Shown here piece after piece: positions 31,776 to 40,498 of a DNA stretch of 64,000 bases; position 1 is the stretch's first letter, and each line of letters begins with the position of its first letter. This stretch comes from JACQAP01 sp035548375 (lineage in GTDB: Bacteria > Pseudomonadota > Gammaproteobacteria > Burkholderiales > JACQAP01). Location of the stretch: contig DASZTG010000054.1 of the NCBI GenBank assembly GCA_035548375.1, positions 157,838-221,837 on the forward strand, in the 5' to 3' direction. The notes beneath the pieces were generated by a model that was not told where the DNA came from, ran no database searches, and saw only the letters and a list, made by a program, of their open reading frames with translations. The position numbers and the translations under genes were made by a program.

Positions 31776-32978
31776 CTATGCGTCGAACATGGGCAGCAGC
31801 AGCTGGTCGCGCTCCCTGGAGAATTCATTCCCGACGGCGGAAAGGGCATCCGCTTTGCATAGCGCGCCGGCGCGCACGCCCAGCAGGCGCAGGCGCCGGT
31901 CGAGGATCGCCTTCTTTAGGCAGCGGCCCGCGGCCTGGCGGATGATGCGGGCATCCGCGGTGTGGGCATCCAGCGTCAGCTCGCGCGTGACGATGCGAAA
32001 ATCGTCGTAGCGCAGCTTCACGCCGATGGTTTTCGCGAAGTAACCCTTGCGTGACAGGTCGGCGGCGAGCTGCTCGCACAGGCGCGTGAAGATCCCGCCC
32101 AGCACGCCGCGGTCCCGGCGCGGATGCAGGTCGCGCTCGAACGTGGTTTCCCGGCTGATGGACTTCGGCTCGCTATGGGTGACGACCGGGCGTTCGTCCT
32201 GCCCCCGCGCCGCCTGTTGCAGCCAGGTCCCGTAGTTCGCACCAAATTGGTCCACCAGCCATTGCGGCTGCGCGGCCGCAAGCTCGCCGATGGTGCGTAT
32301 GCCGAGCGCCTCGAGCTTCGCGGCGGCCTTGGGGCCGATGCCGTTGATGCGCCGCGCCGGCAGCGGCCAGATCAACGAAGGGATGTCCGCATGCACGAGC
32401 ACGGTCAGGCCGTTCGGCTTGTCGAGCTCGGAGCAGATTTTCGACAGCAGCTTGTTGGGCGTGATGCCCATGGAGCAGCCCAGGCCGGTGGCAAGGTAGA
32501 CCCTGGCCTTGATGCGTTCCGCGATGGCGCGAACGCCCGCGTAGGGATCGTCTTCGGTTGCGTCGAATACGCCAGGGACGTCGGTGAGGTCGATATAGAT
32601 TTCATCGATGCCGCGATCCTCGACCTGAGGCGCGATCTCGCGCACGGCGGCCTTGAACAAGCGCGAATGCTTGCGATATTCGTCGAAGTCGGCCGGCAGC
32701 AGCACCGCGTCGGGCACCAGCGCCGCCGCCTTCATGAGCCCCATTCCGGAATGCGCACCGAAGGCGCGCGCCTCATACGTCGCGGTGGTGGCCACACCTC
32801 GGCCCGCGTAGTTCTTCAGCGTGAAGAATTTGCGCGAGCCATCCGCTTGCCCGACGGGCTGGTGCGCCCGGCCTCCGCCCACCAGCACCGGCCGGCCGCG
32901 CAGTTCCGGATAGCGCAACAACTCCACGGAGGCGTAGAAGGCATCCATGTCGAGATGGGCGATCCAGCGGTCTGGCAT
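31776..32978 (-). CDS. dinB: DNA polymerase IV (Y-family)
   Basis: 400 residues. Y-family motifs are present: LDMDAFYASVE (about 9-19) with the first catalytic Asp, GRGIDEIYIDLTD-type motif around 122-132 carrying the catalytic Asp-Glu, the HhH segment RRINGIGPKAAAKLEALGI (about 207-225), and the little-finger domain in the last third. It extends past damaged bases with low fidelity and is usually SOS-regulated. It lies upstream of the quorum synthase with a 283-base gap and divergent from the small basic protein gene. Confidence 0.93.
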   Translation of the reverse strand: MPDRWIAHLDMDAFYASVELLRYPELRGRPVLVGGGRAHQPVGQADGSRKFFTLKNYAGRGVATTATYEARAFGAHSGMGLMKAAALVPDAVLLPADFDEYRKHSRLFKAAVREIAPQVEDRGIDEIYIDLTDVPGVFDATEDDPYAGVRAIAERIKARVYLATGLGCSMGITPNKLLSKICSELDKPNGLTVLVHADIPSLIWPLPARRINGIGPKAAAKLEALGIRTIGELAAAQPQWLVDQFGANYGTWLQQAARGQDERPVVTHSEPKSISRETTFERDLHPRRDRGVLGGIFTRLCEQLAADLSRKGYFAKTIGVKLRYDDFRIVTRELTLDAHTADARIIRQAAGRCLKKAILDRRLRLLGVRAGALCKADALSAVGNEFSRERDQLLLPMFDA

Positions 32979-33118
32979 GGGGAGGAAGGAATCGTCTTTC
33001 GCATCGTTCCGCGCCGGGGTCGAGCGGCGGTCGGCGACGCCATTCTAGTCCCCGCCGGCATCGACCCCGATTTTGGCCCCGCTATGCGCGGGCTTTGGAA
33101 GAATGCGAAAATACGCCC

Positions 33119-33433
33119 ATGAACGAGACGCCACCTATCCCTCCCCGCCGCCGCCTGCAGGAGCTGCTGGCCATTCCAGAGCGCCAGCGCACCGACGAGC
33201 AGTGGGACGAAATGAACGAACTCGAGATCAAGCTGGCTTCAGCCAATCGCGAGGACGCGCCCGATCCGAACATCCGGCGCAACGCCCCCCAGGGGGTCAA
33301 CAACATGAGCAACAACAATCACGGGCGGCGCAAGCAGCGCCCCGGTGGCGGCGGGGGCGGCAATCCGAACCAGCAGCAGGGCAAGAAGCCTCCGCGCAAA
33401 TTCCACAAGAAGCCCAACCAGGGCCAGGGCTGA
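33119..33433 (+). CDS. Small low-complexity Asn/Gly/Lys-rich protein
   Basis: 104 residues from ATG 33119. The first half (RRRLQELLAIPERQRTDEQWDEMNELEIKLASANRED) is a helical, charged segment, and the second half is disordered, Asn/Gly/Gln-rich and basic (MSNNNHGRRKQRPGGGGGGNPNQQQ...KFHKKPNQGQG). A strong intrinsic terminator follows in 8 bases. It could bind nucleic acid; no family is recognised but similar proteins occur in related Betaproteobacteria. Confidence 0.65.
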   Translation: MNETPPIPPRRRLQELLAIPERQRTDEQWDEMNELEIKLASANREDAPDPNIRRNAPQGVNNMSNNNHGRRKQRPGGGGGGNPNQQQGKKPPRKFHKKPNQGQG

Positions 33434-33440
33434 AACGACA

Positions 33441-33468
33441 ACGGGCGCCGCCGGCGCCCGTTTTCTTT
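33441..33468 (+). terminator. Intrinsic terminator of the small basic protein gene
   Basis: ACGGGCGCC-GCC-GGCGCCCGT followed by TTTCTTT is a 9-bp GC stem with a T tract, seven bases past the stop. The stem is shared with other terminators in the window. Confidence 0.85.
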
Positions 33469-33481
33469 CGGACCGACGCGG

Positions 33482-33808
33482 CTACTTCTTCGCCAGCGGG
33501 AAGAACGAAACCGGCGTCATCAGGCGGTTTTCCTGGTGTTCCAGCGCGCCGAGCTTGGCGCTTTCTTCCATGAACGTCTGCCAATCGGGATCCGCCATCA
33601 TCGCGGCGCGGCGCTTCGCGCGATCCGCCGCGTCTTCATATGCCCAGATGTGGATGTACTGGTTGACGTTGCCCGTTTCCGTCACGAGGTAGGCGAACGG
33701 CTGGCCGAGATGCTTCGTCTGCGGGGCCTTGCCGAGCTTTTCGTAGAGCGCGAGATGTTTCTTGATGGTGCCGGGGCGGCAGGTATAGGTGCGGACGTCG
33801 AGCAGCAT
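33482..33808 (-). CDS. NIPSNAP-family protein
   Basis: 108 residues forming the ferredoxin-like NIPSNAP domain: MLLDVRTYTCRPGTIKKHLALYEKLG at the start and NQYIHIWAYEDAADRAKRRAAMMADPDWQ in the middle. Bacterial members are often found near CoA-linked catabolic genes but have no established reaction. It converges with the small basic protein gene and sits 60 bases downstream of the operon below. Confidence 0.85.
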   Translation of the reverse strand: MLLDVRTYTCRPGTIKKHLALYEKLGKAPQTKHLGQPFAYLVTETGNVNQYIHIWAYEDAADRAKRRAAMMADPDWQTFMEESAKLGALEHQENRLMTPVSFFPLAKK

Positions 33809-33868
33809 GAATTTCTCCGTGTGAGATGAGTCTGGCGAACGGTCGTTCGCTCAAGGCGAAGCGCGAGT

Positions 33869-34615
33869 TTAGTCCAATCGCTTGCTACCCGCCGCGACGT
33901 AGGCCTCGAGTGCGCGCGCGAGCGCGCTGCGCGCCCGCTCGAACGCTTGCTCGGGCGTCGCATTGCGCGTGTCGTAGTAGAGGTCGCGTCCGAGCCTGAC
34001 GATGGCGGGATCGTAGGAGGACGCCTTTTCGGCGGCGGCAATCGCCGTCTCCAGCACGCTGCCGGGCGCGACGACTTCATTGACGAGGCGCAGCGAAAGC
34101 GCCTCCTGCGCATCCATCAGGCGCGCGTTGTAGACGATGTCGAAGAACACCTTCTTCGGCAGGGCGTCCCTGACGATTGCCGTTGCGATGAATGGAAACA
34201 GGCCGCGCGCCGCCTCTGGCAGCCCGAGCGTCGCGTCCTTCGACATCACCGCGATATCGCACGCGACGACCAGTCCGAATCCGCCGGCGTGCGCATTGCC
34301 GTTGACGGCGGCGACGAGGGGCTTTCCGAGCGAGCACATGGCCCAGTCCATCGCGGTCAGCGCGTCGGAGTACGTGGCGCGGCTTGCCGCTGTCGCGCCC
34401 TCGCCGTGGAAATCGCCGCCCAGGCAGAAGGCTTCGCCCTGCCCCGTCACCACGCAGGCGCCGATGCCGGGATCGTCACGCGCCGATTCCAGCAGAGCGG
34501 TGATTTCCTTCGCCATCCGTGTGGTGATCCTGTTGCCGCTTGCGGGTCGGCGCAAGGTCAGCACCGCGACGCGGCCCCGAAGGTCGATGCCGGCGGCCTG
34601 CGCCTTCGCGGTCAC
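33869..34615 (-). CDS. Enoyl-CoA hydratase/isomerase-family protein
   Basis: 248 residues from GTG 34615, which overlaps the stop of the preceding lyase gene (GTGA). The crotonase fold is clear: GRVAVLTLRRPASGN (about 13-27), oxyanion-hole segments GQGEAFCLGGDFHGEG (about 62-77) and NGNAHAGGFGLVVACDIAV (about 106-124). The second part of the fold is complete but residues for acyl-CoA hydration (Glu-Glu) are not both obvious, so isomerase or decarboxylase is possible. Final gene of a four-gene operon with split transketolase and a lyase. Confidence 0.85.
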   Translation of the reverse strand: MTAKAQAAGIDLRGRVAVLTLRRPASGNRITTRMAKEITALLESARDDPGIGACVVTGQGEAFCLGGDFHGEGATAASRATYSDALTAMDWAMCSLGKPLVAAVNGNAHAGGFGLVVACDIAVMSKDATLGLPEAARGLFPFIATAIVRDALPKKVFFDIVYNARLMDAQEALSLRLVNEVVAPGSVLETAIAAAEKASSYDPAIVRLGRDLYYDTRNATPEQAFERARSALARALEAYVAAGSKRLD

Positions 34616-35493
34616 GAGCCGAAGCGCTTTTCGCGGTCGACCACGTCCTGCAATCCGACGAAACGGTTGAACTCGTCGAAGGGCGTCAGGCGATCCGCGA
34701 TCGCGTTCGTCGAGCAGCCCTCGCGCAGGAAGGTCTGCATCATTTCCTTGACGGCCTTGTGCATGGCGAACAGCGGCTCGATCGGACACAGCGCATAGTC
34801 GAAACCGAGTTCGTGGACTTCCTTGAGCGAGAGATACGGGCTCTTGCCCGAGCGCGCCATGTTGAACAGCAGCGGCTTGCCGAGCGGCTTCAGGCGCCGG
34901 CTGATTTCCTTGAGCTGATCCACGCTCTCGGGGGCGTCGACGTAAAGGCCGTCGGCGCCGACCTGCGCGTAGGATTCCAGACGCTTGATCGCATCGTCGA
35001 GGCCGGTCACCGCCACCGCATCGGTGCGCGCGACGACGAAAAAATCCGGATCGCTTCTCGCCTCCAGCATCGCGCGCAGCTTCTGGCGCATTTCCTCGGC
35101 GGGCACGAGCTGCTTGCCGGCGAAATGACCGCATTTCTTGGGCATTGCCTGGTCTTCGAGGTGCAGGACCGAGGCGCCGGCCTCTTCCCACAACCGGATG
35201 GTGCGCTGCGCTTCCAGCACGCCGCCATAGCCGGTGTCGGCGTCGGCGAACACCGGCAGACTGGTTGCGCGGCAGATGCGGCGGATATGCTCGAACATCT
35301 CCGTCTGCGTCAGCACACCGAAGTCCGGCTGGCCGGCGACGATGGCCGAGGCCGCGAACCCGCTCACATAAATCGCGGGCGCCCCGGCTTGTTCCGCCAG
35401 CCTTGCGGTAACGGCATCGTGGGCGCCCATGCAGACGAAAGGGGGCTGCTTCAGCAATTCGCGAAAGCGCCGGGAGCGGGACATGGAAGGCAA
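34612..35493 (-). CDS. Isocitrate lyase/PEP mutase superfamily lyase
   Basis: 293 residues. The barrel begins PFVCMGAHDAVTARLAEQAGAPAIYVSGF and contains the Mg-binding FADADTGYGG (about 82-91) and the catalytic KKCGHFAGK (about 118-126), the K-x-C-G-H pattern of this superfamily. Relatives include methylisocitrate lyase, oxaloacetate decarboxylase, dimethylmalate lyase and carboxyphosphonoenolpyruvate mutase; which reaction applies here is not clear. The stop overlaps the GTG of the enoyl-CoA hydratase gene, and it lies 9 bases after the transketolase small half. Confidence 0.88.
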   Translation of the reverse strand: MPSMSRSRRFRELLKQPPFVCMGAHDAVTARLAEQAGAPAIYVSGFAASAIVAGQPDFGVLTQTEMFEHIRRICRATSLPVFADADTGYGGVLEAQRTIRLWEEAGASVLHLEDQAMPKKCGHFAGKQLVPAEEMRQKLRAMLEARSDPDFFVVARTDAVAVTGLDDAIKRLESYAQVGADGLYVDAPESVDQLKEISRRLKPLGKPLLFNMARSGKSPYLSLKEVHELGFDYALCPIEPLFAMHKAVKEMMQTFLREGCSTNAIADRLTPFDEFNRFVGLQDVVDREKRFGS

Positions 35494-35502
35494 GCCGGGT
35501 CG

Positions 35503-36471
35503 CTAGGCCAGCAGCGACTTGCACGCCTGCGCGATCGCCTCGGCGCTCATGCCGTACTTGGTGCGGATCGCGCCCGTCGGCCCGACCATCACGAAGGTGT
35601 CCGCCACGCCGATCATGCGCATGCGGGTCGGACGCTCGACCGCCAGGAGTTCCGCGACCATCCCGCCCAATCCGCCCGTCAGGTGATGCTCCTCGGCGGT
35701 GACGATGCCGCGCGTTTCCGCCGCCGCGGCGAGCACGGCGTCGCGATCGAACGGCTTGATCGAGCTCATGTTGAGCACGCGCGCGTCGATGCCTTCCTTC
35801 TTCAATGCGTCCGACGCGCGCACCGCCATTTCCACCAGCGCGCCGCAGGCGAGCACGGCGACGTCCTTGCCCGGCCGCAGCACCGCAGCCTTGCCGAGCG
35901 TGAAGGGCGCGTCGCCGGTCACCGGCGGTTCCTCGGCGCGACCGCCCAGGCGGAGATAAACCGGCCCGTCGATGTCCAGGGTGGCGAGCGAGGCCTTGTA
36001 GGCCTCGTCCACGTCCGCGGGCACGATCACGTTCATGTTCGGCAGGCTGCGCATGAGCGCCAGGTCTTCCAGCGAATGATGCGTGCCGCCGGCGACGCCG
36101 AGCGATACGCCGCTCGCCGCGGCGCCGATGACGACCCTCTGGTTCGCATAGGCGACGTCGTTCCTGACCTGCTCCATGCTGCGCGCGGAGATGAAAGGCG
36201 CGTAGGCGCAGACATAGGGTCGCATGCCGGTGGTCGCCAGGCCGGATGCGACGCCGATGGCGTTCTGCTCGGCAATGCCCAGCTCGATGAATCGATCGCG
36301 ATGACGCTCGATGTAGGTGCGGATGCCGAGCAGATCCTGCGTGTCCGCAGAGACGACGACGGTGCGCGTCTCGCGGGCGGCCAGCGTGAGCAACGCCTGG
36401 CCGTAAGCCAGCCGCGTCTGGTTGGCGGACTTTGCGCGCCAGTCCGGCTGGACGGTGTCCGGTGCGTTCAT
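35503..36471 (-). CDS. Transketolase C-terminal subunit (split type)
   Basis: 322 residues from ATG 36471. It contains the pyrimidine-binding and C-terminal domains of transketolase: LVVSADTQDL-like start, the catalytic Glu in ELGIAEQNAIGVASGLA (about 78-94), GVAGGTHHSLEDLALMRSLPNM (about 130-151) and LYVRLGG-like YLRLGGRAEEPP. It pairs with the N-terminal half encoded upstream; ATGA overlap couples the two. Split transketolases can serve in sugar phosphate metabolism or act on other substrates, such as secondary-metabolite or sugar-degradation pathways. Confidence 0.88.
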   Translation of the reverse strand: MNAPDTVQPDWRAKSANQTRLAYGQALLTLAARETRTVVVSADTQDLLGIRTYIERHRDRFIELGIAEQNAIGVASGLATTGMRPYVCAYAPFISARSMEQVRNDVAYANQRVVIGAAASGVSLGVAGGTHHSLEDLALMRSLPNMNVIVPADVDEAYKASLATLDIDGPVYLRLGGRAEEPPVTGDAPFTLGKAAVLRPGKDVAVLACGALVEMAVRASDALKKEGIDARVLNMSSIKPFDRDAVLAAAAETRGIVTAEEHHLTGGLGGMVAELLAVERPTRMRMIGVADTFVMVGPTGAIRTKYGMSAEAIAQACKSLLA

Positions 36472-37298
36472 TTCGCCTCCAGTTCGGCAAGCGCCTTCGC
36501 GAGAATCTCGTCGTTCACGGAATTGCTGTGCCAGACGTAGGTGTTTTCCGCGAAGCTCACGCCCTTGCCCTTGACGGTGTGCGCAATCAGCGCGGTCGGG
36601 CGCTGCGGATCGAGCGGCACCGAGTCGAGCACCTCGACGACCTCGGCCATGTCGTGGCCGTCGAATTCCTTGACGGCCCAGCCGAAGGCGCGCCATTTAT
36701 CGGCGAGCGGATCGACGCCGATGACTTCATCCACGCGGCCGCTCTGGCAGATCTTGTTGAAGTCGACGATGGCGGTCAGGTTGGAAAGCTTGTGGTGGGA
36801 CGCGGCCAACGCCGCCTCCCAGTTCGATCCCTCATGCAACTCCCCGTCACCAATCATCACGAACGTATGGAAGGATTTCTTTTGCAGGCGCGCGCCGAGC
36901 GCCATGCCCATCGCGATCGCGAGCCCGTGCCCGAGCGCGCCCGTGCACATTTCCACGCCCGACATCTTGATGTCCGGATGCATGCCGAAGGGCGACTCAT
37001 ACCCATAGAACTTGTCGAGCACCGCGTCGTCGATGAATCCCGCCTGCGCCAGCACGGCGCCGAGGCCCGCATTTGCATGCCCCTTGGAAAGCACGAAGCG
37101 GTCGCGATCCGGCCACCTCGGCTCCTGCGGGCGAATCTTCATGCGATGAAAGTACAGCGCGGTCAGGATGTCGGCCGCGGAGGACGAGCCGCCGATGTGG
37201 CCGCCGCCGCCGGCGCGCACCGCCCGCCAGATGTCGCGGCGCACCCGCCGCGCCCTGTCCTCCAGTTGCTTGACCACCTGCATGTCGTCGTTTGGCAT
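36468..37298 (-). CDS. Transketolase N-terminal subunit (split type)
   Basis: 276 residues with the thiamine diphosphate-binding domain: GHIGGSSSAADILTALYF (about 34-51), SKGHANAGLGAVLAQ (about 71-85), GALGHGLAIAMGMALG (about 121-136), and the ThDP motif GDGELHEGSNWEA...DFNKI (about 150-190). It starts the four-gene operon transketolase N and C, lyase, enoyl-CoA hydratase. The first two overlap by ATGA, indicating strict co-production. Confidence 0.9.
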   Translation of the reverse strand: MPNDDMQVVKQLEDRARRVRRDIWRAVRAGGGGHIGGSSSAADILTALYFHRMKIRPQEPRWPDRDRFVLSKGHANAGLGAVLAQAGFIDDAVLDKFYGYESPFGMHPDIKMSGVEMCTGALGHGLAIAMGMALGARLQKKSFHTFVMIGDGELHEGSNWEAALAASHHKLSNLTAIVDFNKICQSGRVDEVIGVDPLADKWRAFGWAVKEFDGHDMAEVVEVLDSVPLDPQRPTALIAHTVKGKGVSFAENTYVWHSNSVNDEILAKALAELEAK

Positions 37299-37401
37299 GA
37301 CTGGTCTCGCGCGGCTTTGCGCCGCGTCTCTCCTCCGGAAAGCCGTTCTTGTGCGGCAGATGTTAGCCCAATTGGGAACGGCGGGTTGTTACGGGGGCAA
37401 T

Positions 37402-38667
37402 TCAGGTCATGCGCGAGATGCGCACGTTCGACAGTGCCAGCCGGTCCGCGAGCGTCCTGAGCAGCGCCTTGGCGAAGCGCTTCTGGCAGCGATCGCTCAA
37501 GCCGTCGAGTGCGGCGAGCGAATATTCCACCAGCACGGAATCGACGGTGGTCTCGACCGTCGCCTGGCGCTGCACCGCTTCGCCGCTGATGTAAGGCTGC
37601 TCGCCGAACCATTCGCCCGTGGCCAGCACGTTCAGCAGACGCCCTTGCAGCGTAACCTTGGCCTCGCCTTCGGCCAGCAGGAACAGGCTGTCGCCGGTTT
37701 CGCCTTCGCGCACCACGGCGGTGTACGAGGGCAGCCGCGACCACTTGCCGGCGTTGACGAATTCCCAGATTTCGCCGTCGTCCAGCTCGGAGAGCATGGG
37801 ACGCGTCTTCAGCGCGGTGAATTTCTCGCTGTCGGGAATCGACTTGTCGTACTTGCTCAGCTTGCCCGCCTTCGCGAGGTCGAGCGCGAACTCCGCCCAG
37901 TTGGAATAACGATCCCTCGGCGCCTTTTGCAGCGCGCGCATGACGATGTCGCCGAGTGCCGCCGGGATATCCGGCCGCACGCCGGACAGCGGCTCGGGAT
38001 CCACGGTCACGAGCCGGTGCAGCACCTGGCCGTTGCTCTCGCCGACGAAGGGCCGCCTGCCCGCGAGCATCTCGTAGAGCACGACGCCAAGCGAAAACAT
38101 GTCGCTCTGGTGGGACAACTCCGCGCCCGTCGCCTGCTCGGGCGACGCGTAGTACGGCGATCCCGCATCCAGGATCTGCGTATGCATCGCATTGCGTATG
38201 AATGCCACCCCGAAGTCTGAAATCTTCACCTGCGAATCGACGCTGCGCAGGATGTTGGCCGGCTTGATGTCGCGATGGATGACATCGTTGCGAAACGCGT
38301 AGTCGAGCGCGCCGGAGCATTTGAACCCGATCTCGACGACTTCCTGGAAGGAGAGCAGCCCGCGCGGGCCGGTGAATTGCGAGAGGCTGCCGCCGGGCAC
38401 GAATTCCGTGACGACGTAGCTGATGGTGTCGTCGGAGCACGCATCCATGATCAGCGCGATATGGGGATGCCACAGGCGCCCCGCCAGCGAGGCCTCGGTG
38501 AGGAATTGCGACCGCGCAAATTCCGAGGTTTCCGGCGACTTGCCGATTTCGTAGAACTTCAGCGCCACCTCGCGCCCCGAAAACTCATCCAGCGCGAGAT
38601 AGACGCTGCCGCTGGCTCCGGCGCCCAGCTTTTTTTTGAGCAGGTATTTGCCGATGTGCGTTTGCAT
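37402..38667 (-). CDS. Ser/Thr protein kinase with C-terminal cyclic nucleotide-binding domain
   Basis: 421 residues from ATG 38667. The kinase domain (about 5-255) has the Gly-loop LGAGASGSVYLA, Lys in EVALKFYE, HRDIKPANIL catalytic loop, DFGVAF, and SPYYASPEQ activation segment, all intact. The C-terminal part (about 290-405) is a CRP-like cyclic nucleotide-binding domain (VREGETGDSLFLLAEGEAKVTL, GEWFGEQPYISGEAVQRQATV). The Gly-Glu and Arg that contact phosphate in CRP-type pockets are present. A cNMP-dependent kinase of this architecture is uncommon in proteobacteria; a cyclase-like protein lies 4 kb away. Confidence 0.88.
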   Translation of the reverse strand: MQTHIGKYLLKKKLGAGASGSVYLALDEFSGREVALKFYEIGKSPETSEFARSQFLTEASLAGRLWHPHIALIMDACSDDTISYVVTEFVPGGSLSQFTGPRGLLSFQEVVEIGFKCSGALDYAFRNDVIHRDIKPANILRSVDSQVKISDFGVAFIRNAMHTQILDAGSPYYASPEQATGAELSHQSDMFSLGVVLYEMLAGRRPFVGESNGQVLHRLVTVDPEPLSGVRPDIPAALGDIVMRALQKAPRDRYSNWAEFALDLAKAGKLSKYDKSIPDSEKFTALKTRPMLSELDDGEIWEFVNAGKWSRLPSYTAVVREGETGDSLFLLAEGEAKVTLQGRLLNVLATGEWFGEQPYISGEAVQRQATVETTVDSVLVEYSLAALDGLSDRCQKRFAKALLRTLADRLALSNVRISRMT

Positions 38668-39082
38668 GGCCCCCCCTGCCACGCATTGTAGCGCCTGCCT
38701 CGCGCGCCACGATTACGGCGACATGCGCCGCCCCCGGGTCTTTCTAGAACCGGCAAGCGTGCGCAATTTGCGAGTCGCCACGGGGCTTGCCTGAACGATC
38801 GGGTGAAGGCCGACTGGTCATTGGCGACGGTGCGCAGGATCGGGATTGCCCGCTCGCCGTGAGCCGCCATGGATGGCCATCGACACCAATCATGCGGCGC
38901 AGCACGCCCTGCGGACGTGGCGCCTGCGTCACAGGCTCTTTCCTTACAAGAACTTGAGACAGGAAACATTTCCGCAATGCAGCGGTCACATGAGCGTAAA
39001 CGCGCGTGTTTAATCTGGTCATACAGCGGTGGCGCGGGTGCGCATGTCCGCCCGCGCGTCGCGTCAACGTGAGGATGTACCG
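38668..39082. other. 415-base gap between the kinase and the GNAT/OlsB-like gene
   Basis: No gene is convincing in this divergent interval. It contains a small palindrome GGAAACATTTCC at 38964-38975 and, after it, a ribosome-binding site (GTGAGGATG) for the next gene. Short ORFs in the interval have no support. It must hold promoters for both flanking genes, but no specific motif stands out. Confidence 0.5.
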
Positions 39083-40168
39083 ATGCTGCGCAGACGCTCG
39101 ATCCTGCCGAAGTTGTTCCCTCCATTCCTGCCCGCCGTGCTGTCTCGGATACCGCGATTTCTGCAAGGCCGGATTCGCGTCGCATCGCCCGGAAAGCGAG
39201 GCACCACCGATTCCATCCATGCCATTGATACGCGCGATGCCGTCCCTGAAACCTTGCTGAAAGCGGAAATCGAGGCCCTGCCGGCCGACCAGCGCCTGGT
39301 TTCGGCCGGCCAGTTCTCGGTTCACTACGCCCGCGCCGAGCAGTTTCCGTGGTGCCTGCAGGAAATCGGGCGGCTGCGCGAGCTGACCTTTCGCGCGGTC
39401 GGCGAAGGAACGGGCAAGTCTTCCGACGTGGACTTGTTCGATTCCTACTACCTGCATTTATTCGTATGGGATTCGAGCGCGGACGCGATCGTGGGCGCGT
39501 ACCGCCTGGGCCTTGCCGACGAAATCGTCGAGCGCTATGGCAAGCGCGGCCTCTACACGCACTCCTTGTTCAAGTACGCGGACAAGGTGCTGGAGGCCAT
39601 GAACCCCGCGATCGAGCTCGGCCGCTCGTTCGTGCGCGCCGAATACCAGCGCGGCTTCGCCCCGCTGATGCTGCTCTGGCGCGGCATCGGCGAGTTCATC
39701 GTGCGCCATCCGCAGTATGCGACGCTGTTCGGCGCCGTCAGCATCAGCAACGAATACACGCCGGCATCGCGCCGGCTCATCGTCGATTTCCTGAGCGCCA
39801 ACAACATCGAGGCCGCCCTGGCGCGGCACGTGAAGCCGCGGCGCCCGTTTCGAAGCGGGGACGCCACCTACGACCAGGCGGAGTTCGATGCGTTGACCGA
39901 CATCGAGGACGTCTCGCGGCTGGTCAAGCAGATCGAGCGCGACAGCAAGGGCGTGCCGATCCTGCTGAAGCAATACCTGAAGCTCGGCGGGCGCCTGCTC
40001 GCCTTCAATGCCGACCAAGACTTCAACGACGCCCTCGACGGCCTGATCATGGTGGACCTGCGCGCGTCGGAGCCGCGCGTGCTGGCGCGCTACCTAGGAG
40101 AAGACGGCGCGGCGGCATTCTTCTCCCACCATCGCATCGACGCCGACGGATTGCGCAAGGCGTCGTAG
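39083..40168 (+). CDS. GNAT-fold N-acyltransferase/hemolysin-like protein (COG3176, OlsB-like)
   Basis: 361 residues from ATG 39083; an upstream ATG at 39029 adds 18 residues without a ribosome-binding site as good. The core (about 85-260) matches the putative-hemolysin/OlsB acyl-ACP acyltransferase group: EQFPWCLQEIGRLRELTFRAVGEGTG, DYYLHLFVWD-like DSYYLHLFVWD, ELGRSFVRAEYQRGFAPLMLLWRGI and LFGAVSISNEYTPASRRLIVDFL. Such enzymes acylate ornithine or other amines in membrane lipid synthesis; substrate here unknown. It stands between the kinase and the broken dodecin gene. Confidence 0.75.
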   Translation: MLRRRSILPKLFPPFLPAVLSRIPRFLQGRIRVASPGKRGTTDSIHAIDTRDAVPETLLKAEIEALPADQRLVSAGQFSVHYARAEQFPWCLQEIGRLRELTFRAVGEGTGKSSDVDLFDSYYLHLFVWDSSADAIVGAYRLGLADEIVERYGKRGLYTHSLFKYADKVLEAMNPAIELGRSFVRAEYQRGFAPLMLLWRGIGEFIVRHPQYATLFGAVSISNEYTPASRRLIVDFLSANNIEAALARHVKPRRPFRSGDATYDQAEFDALTDIEDVSRLVKQIERDSKGVPILLKQYLKLGGRLLAFNADQDFNDALDGLIMVDLRASEPRVLARYLGEDGAAAFFSHHRIDADGLRKAS

Positions 40169-40254
40169 CGCCTGTCGCCGCCGGTTCGGGTGTAGGATTG
40201 GGCGCGGTTGTTTTTCGTGTCCAATCTATGCTTCATCCGACGGAGGAGTGTGAA

Positions 40255-40478
40255 ATGGCGAAGAAGAACGCGGCAGAACCGATCTACAAGATCGTCGAGG
40301 TCATCGGCACCAGCGCGAAGTCTGGGAGGACGCCGCGATGAACGCGGTGAACGTGGCGTCGAAGTCCTTGCGCGACCTGCGCATCGCGGAAGTGGTGAAG
40401 ATGGACATGAAGGTCGACAAAGGCAGGGCGGTCGCGTTTCGCACGCGCCTGCTGCTTTCGTTCAAGTACGAAAGCTAG
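40255..40478 (+). pseudogene. Dodecin with a one-base frameshift
   Basis: ATG 40255 encodes IYKIVEVIGTSAKS, the standard dodecin start, then ends at a TGA at 40339. If one base is restored in the AAGTCTGGGAG segment at about 40320-40323, the sequence continues WEDAAMNAVNVASKSLRDLRIAEVVKMDMKVDKGRAVAFR...LSFKYES to a TAG at 40476-40478, a complete dodecin of about 74 residues. Dodecins are flavin-binding dodecamers that buffer flavin and CoA. Either a real inactivating deletion or a sequence error at the TCTGGG run could explain it. Confidence 0.8.
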
Positions 40479-40498
40479 TCTTCCCGTGCAAATGAAAG

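Noticed and set aside
31493..31849. Longer start for the alpha-oxoamine synthase at 31849
   Set aside because: The extra N-terminal residues run into the dinB 3' end and lack structure, while ATG 31492 has AAGGAG at proper spacing.
34616..36490. Continuation of the enoyl-CoA hydratase reading frame upstream to 36490, giving an 873-residue protein
   Set aside because: It runs in another frame through the lyase and transketolase genes, has Arg/Ala-rich low-complexity content, and the hydratase has its own GTG overlapping the lyase stop.
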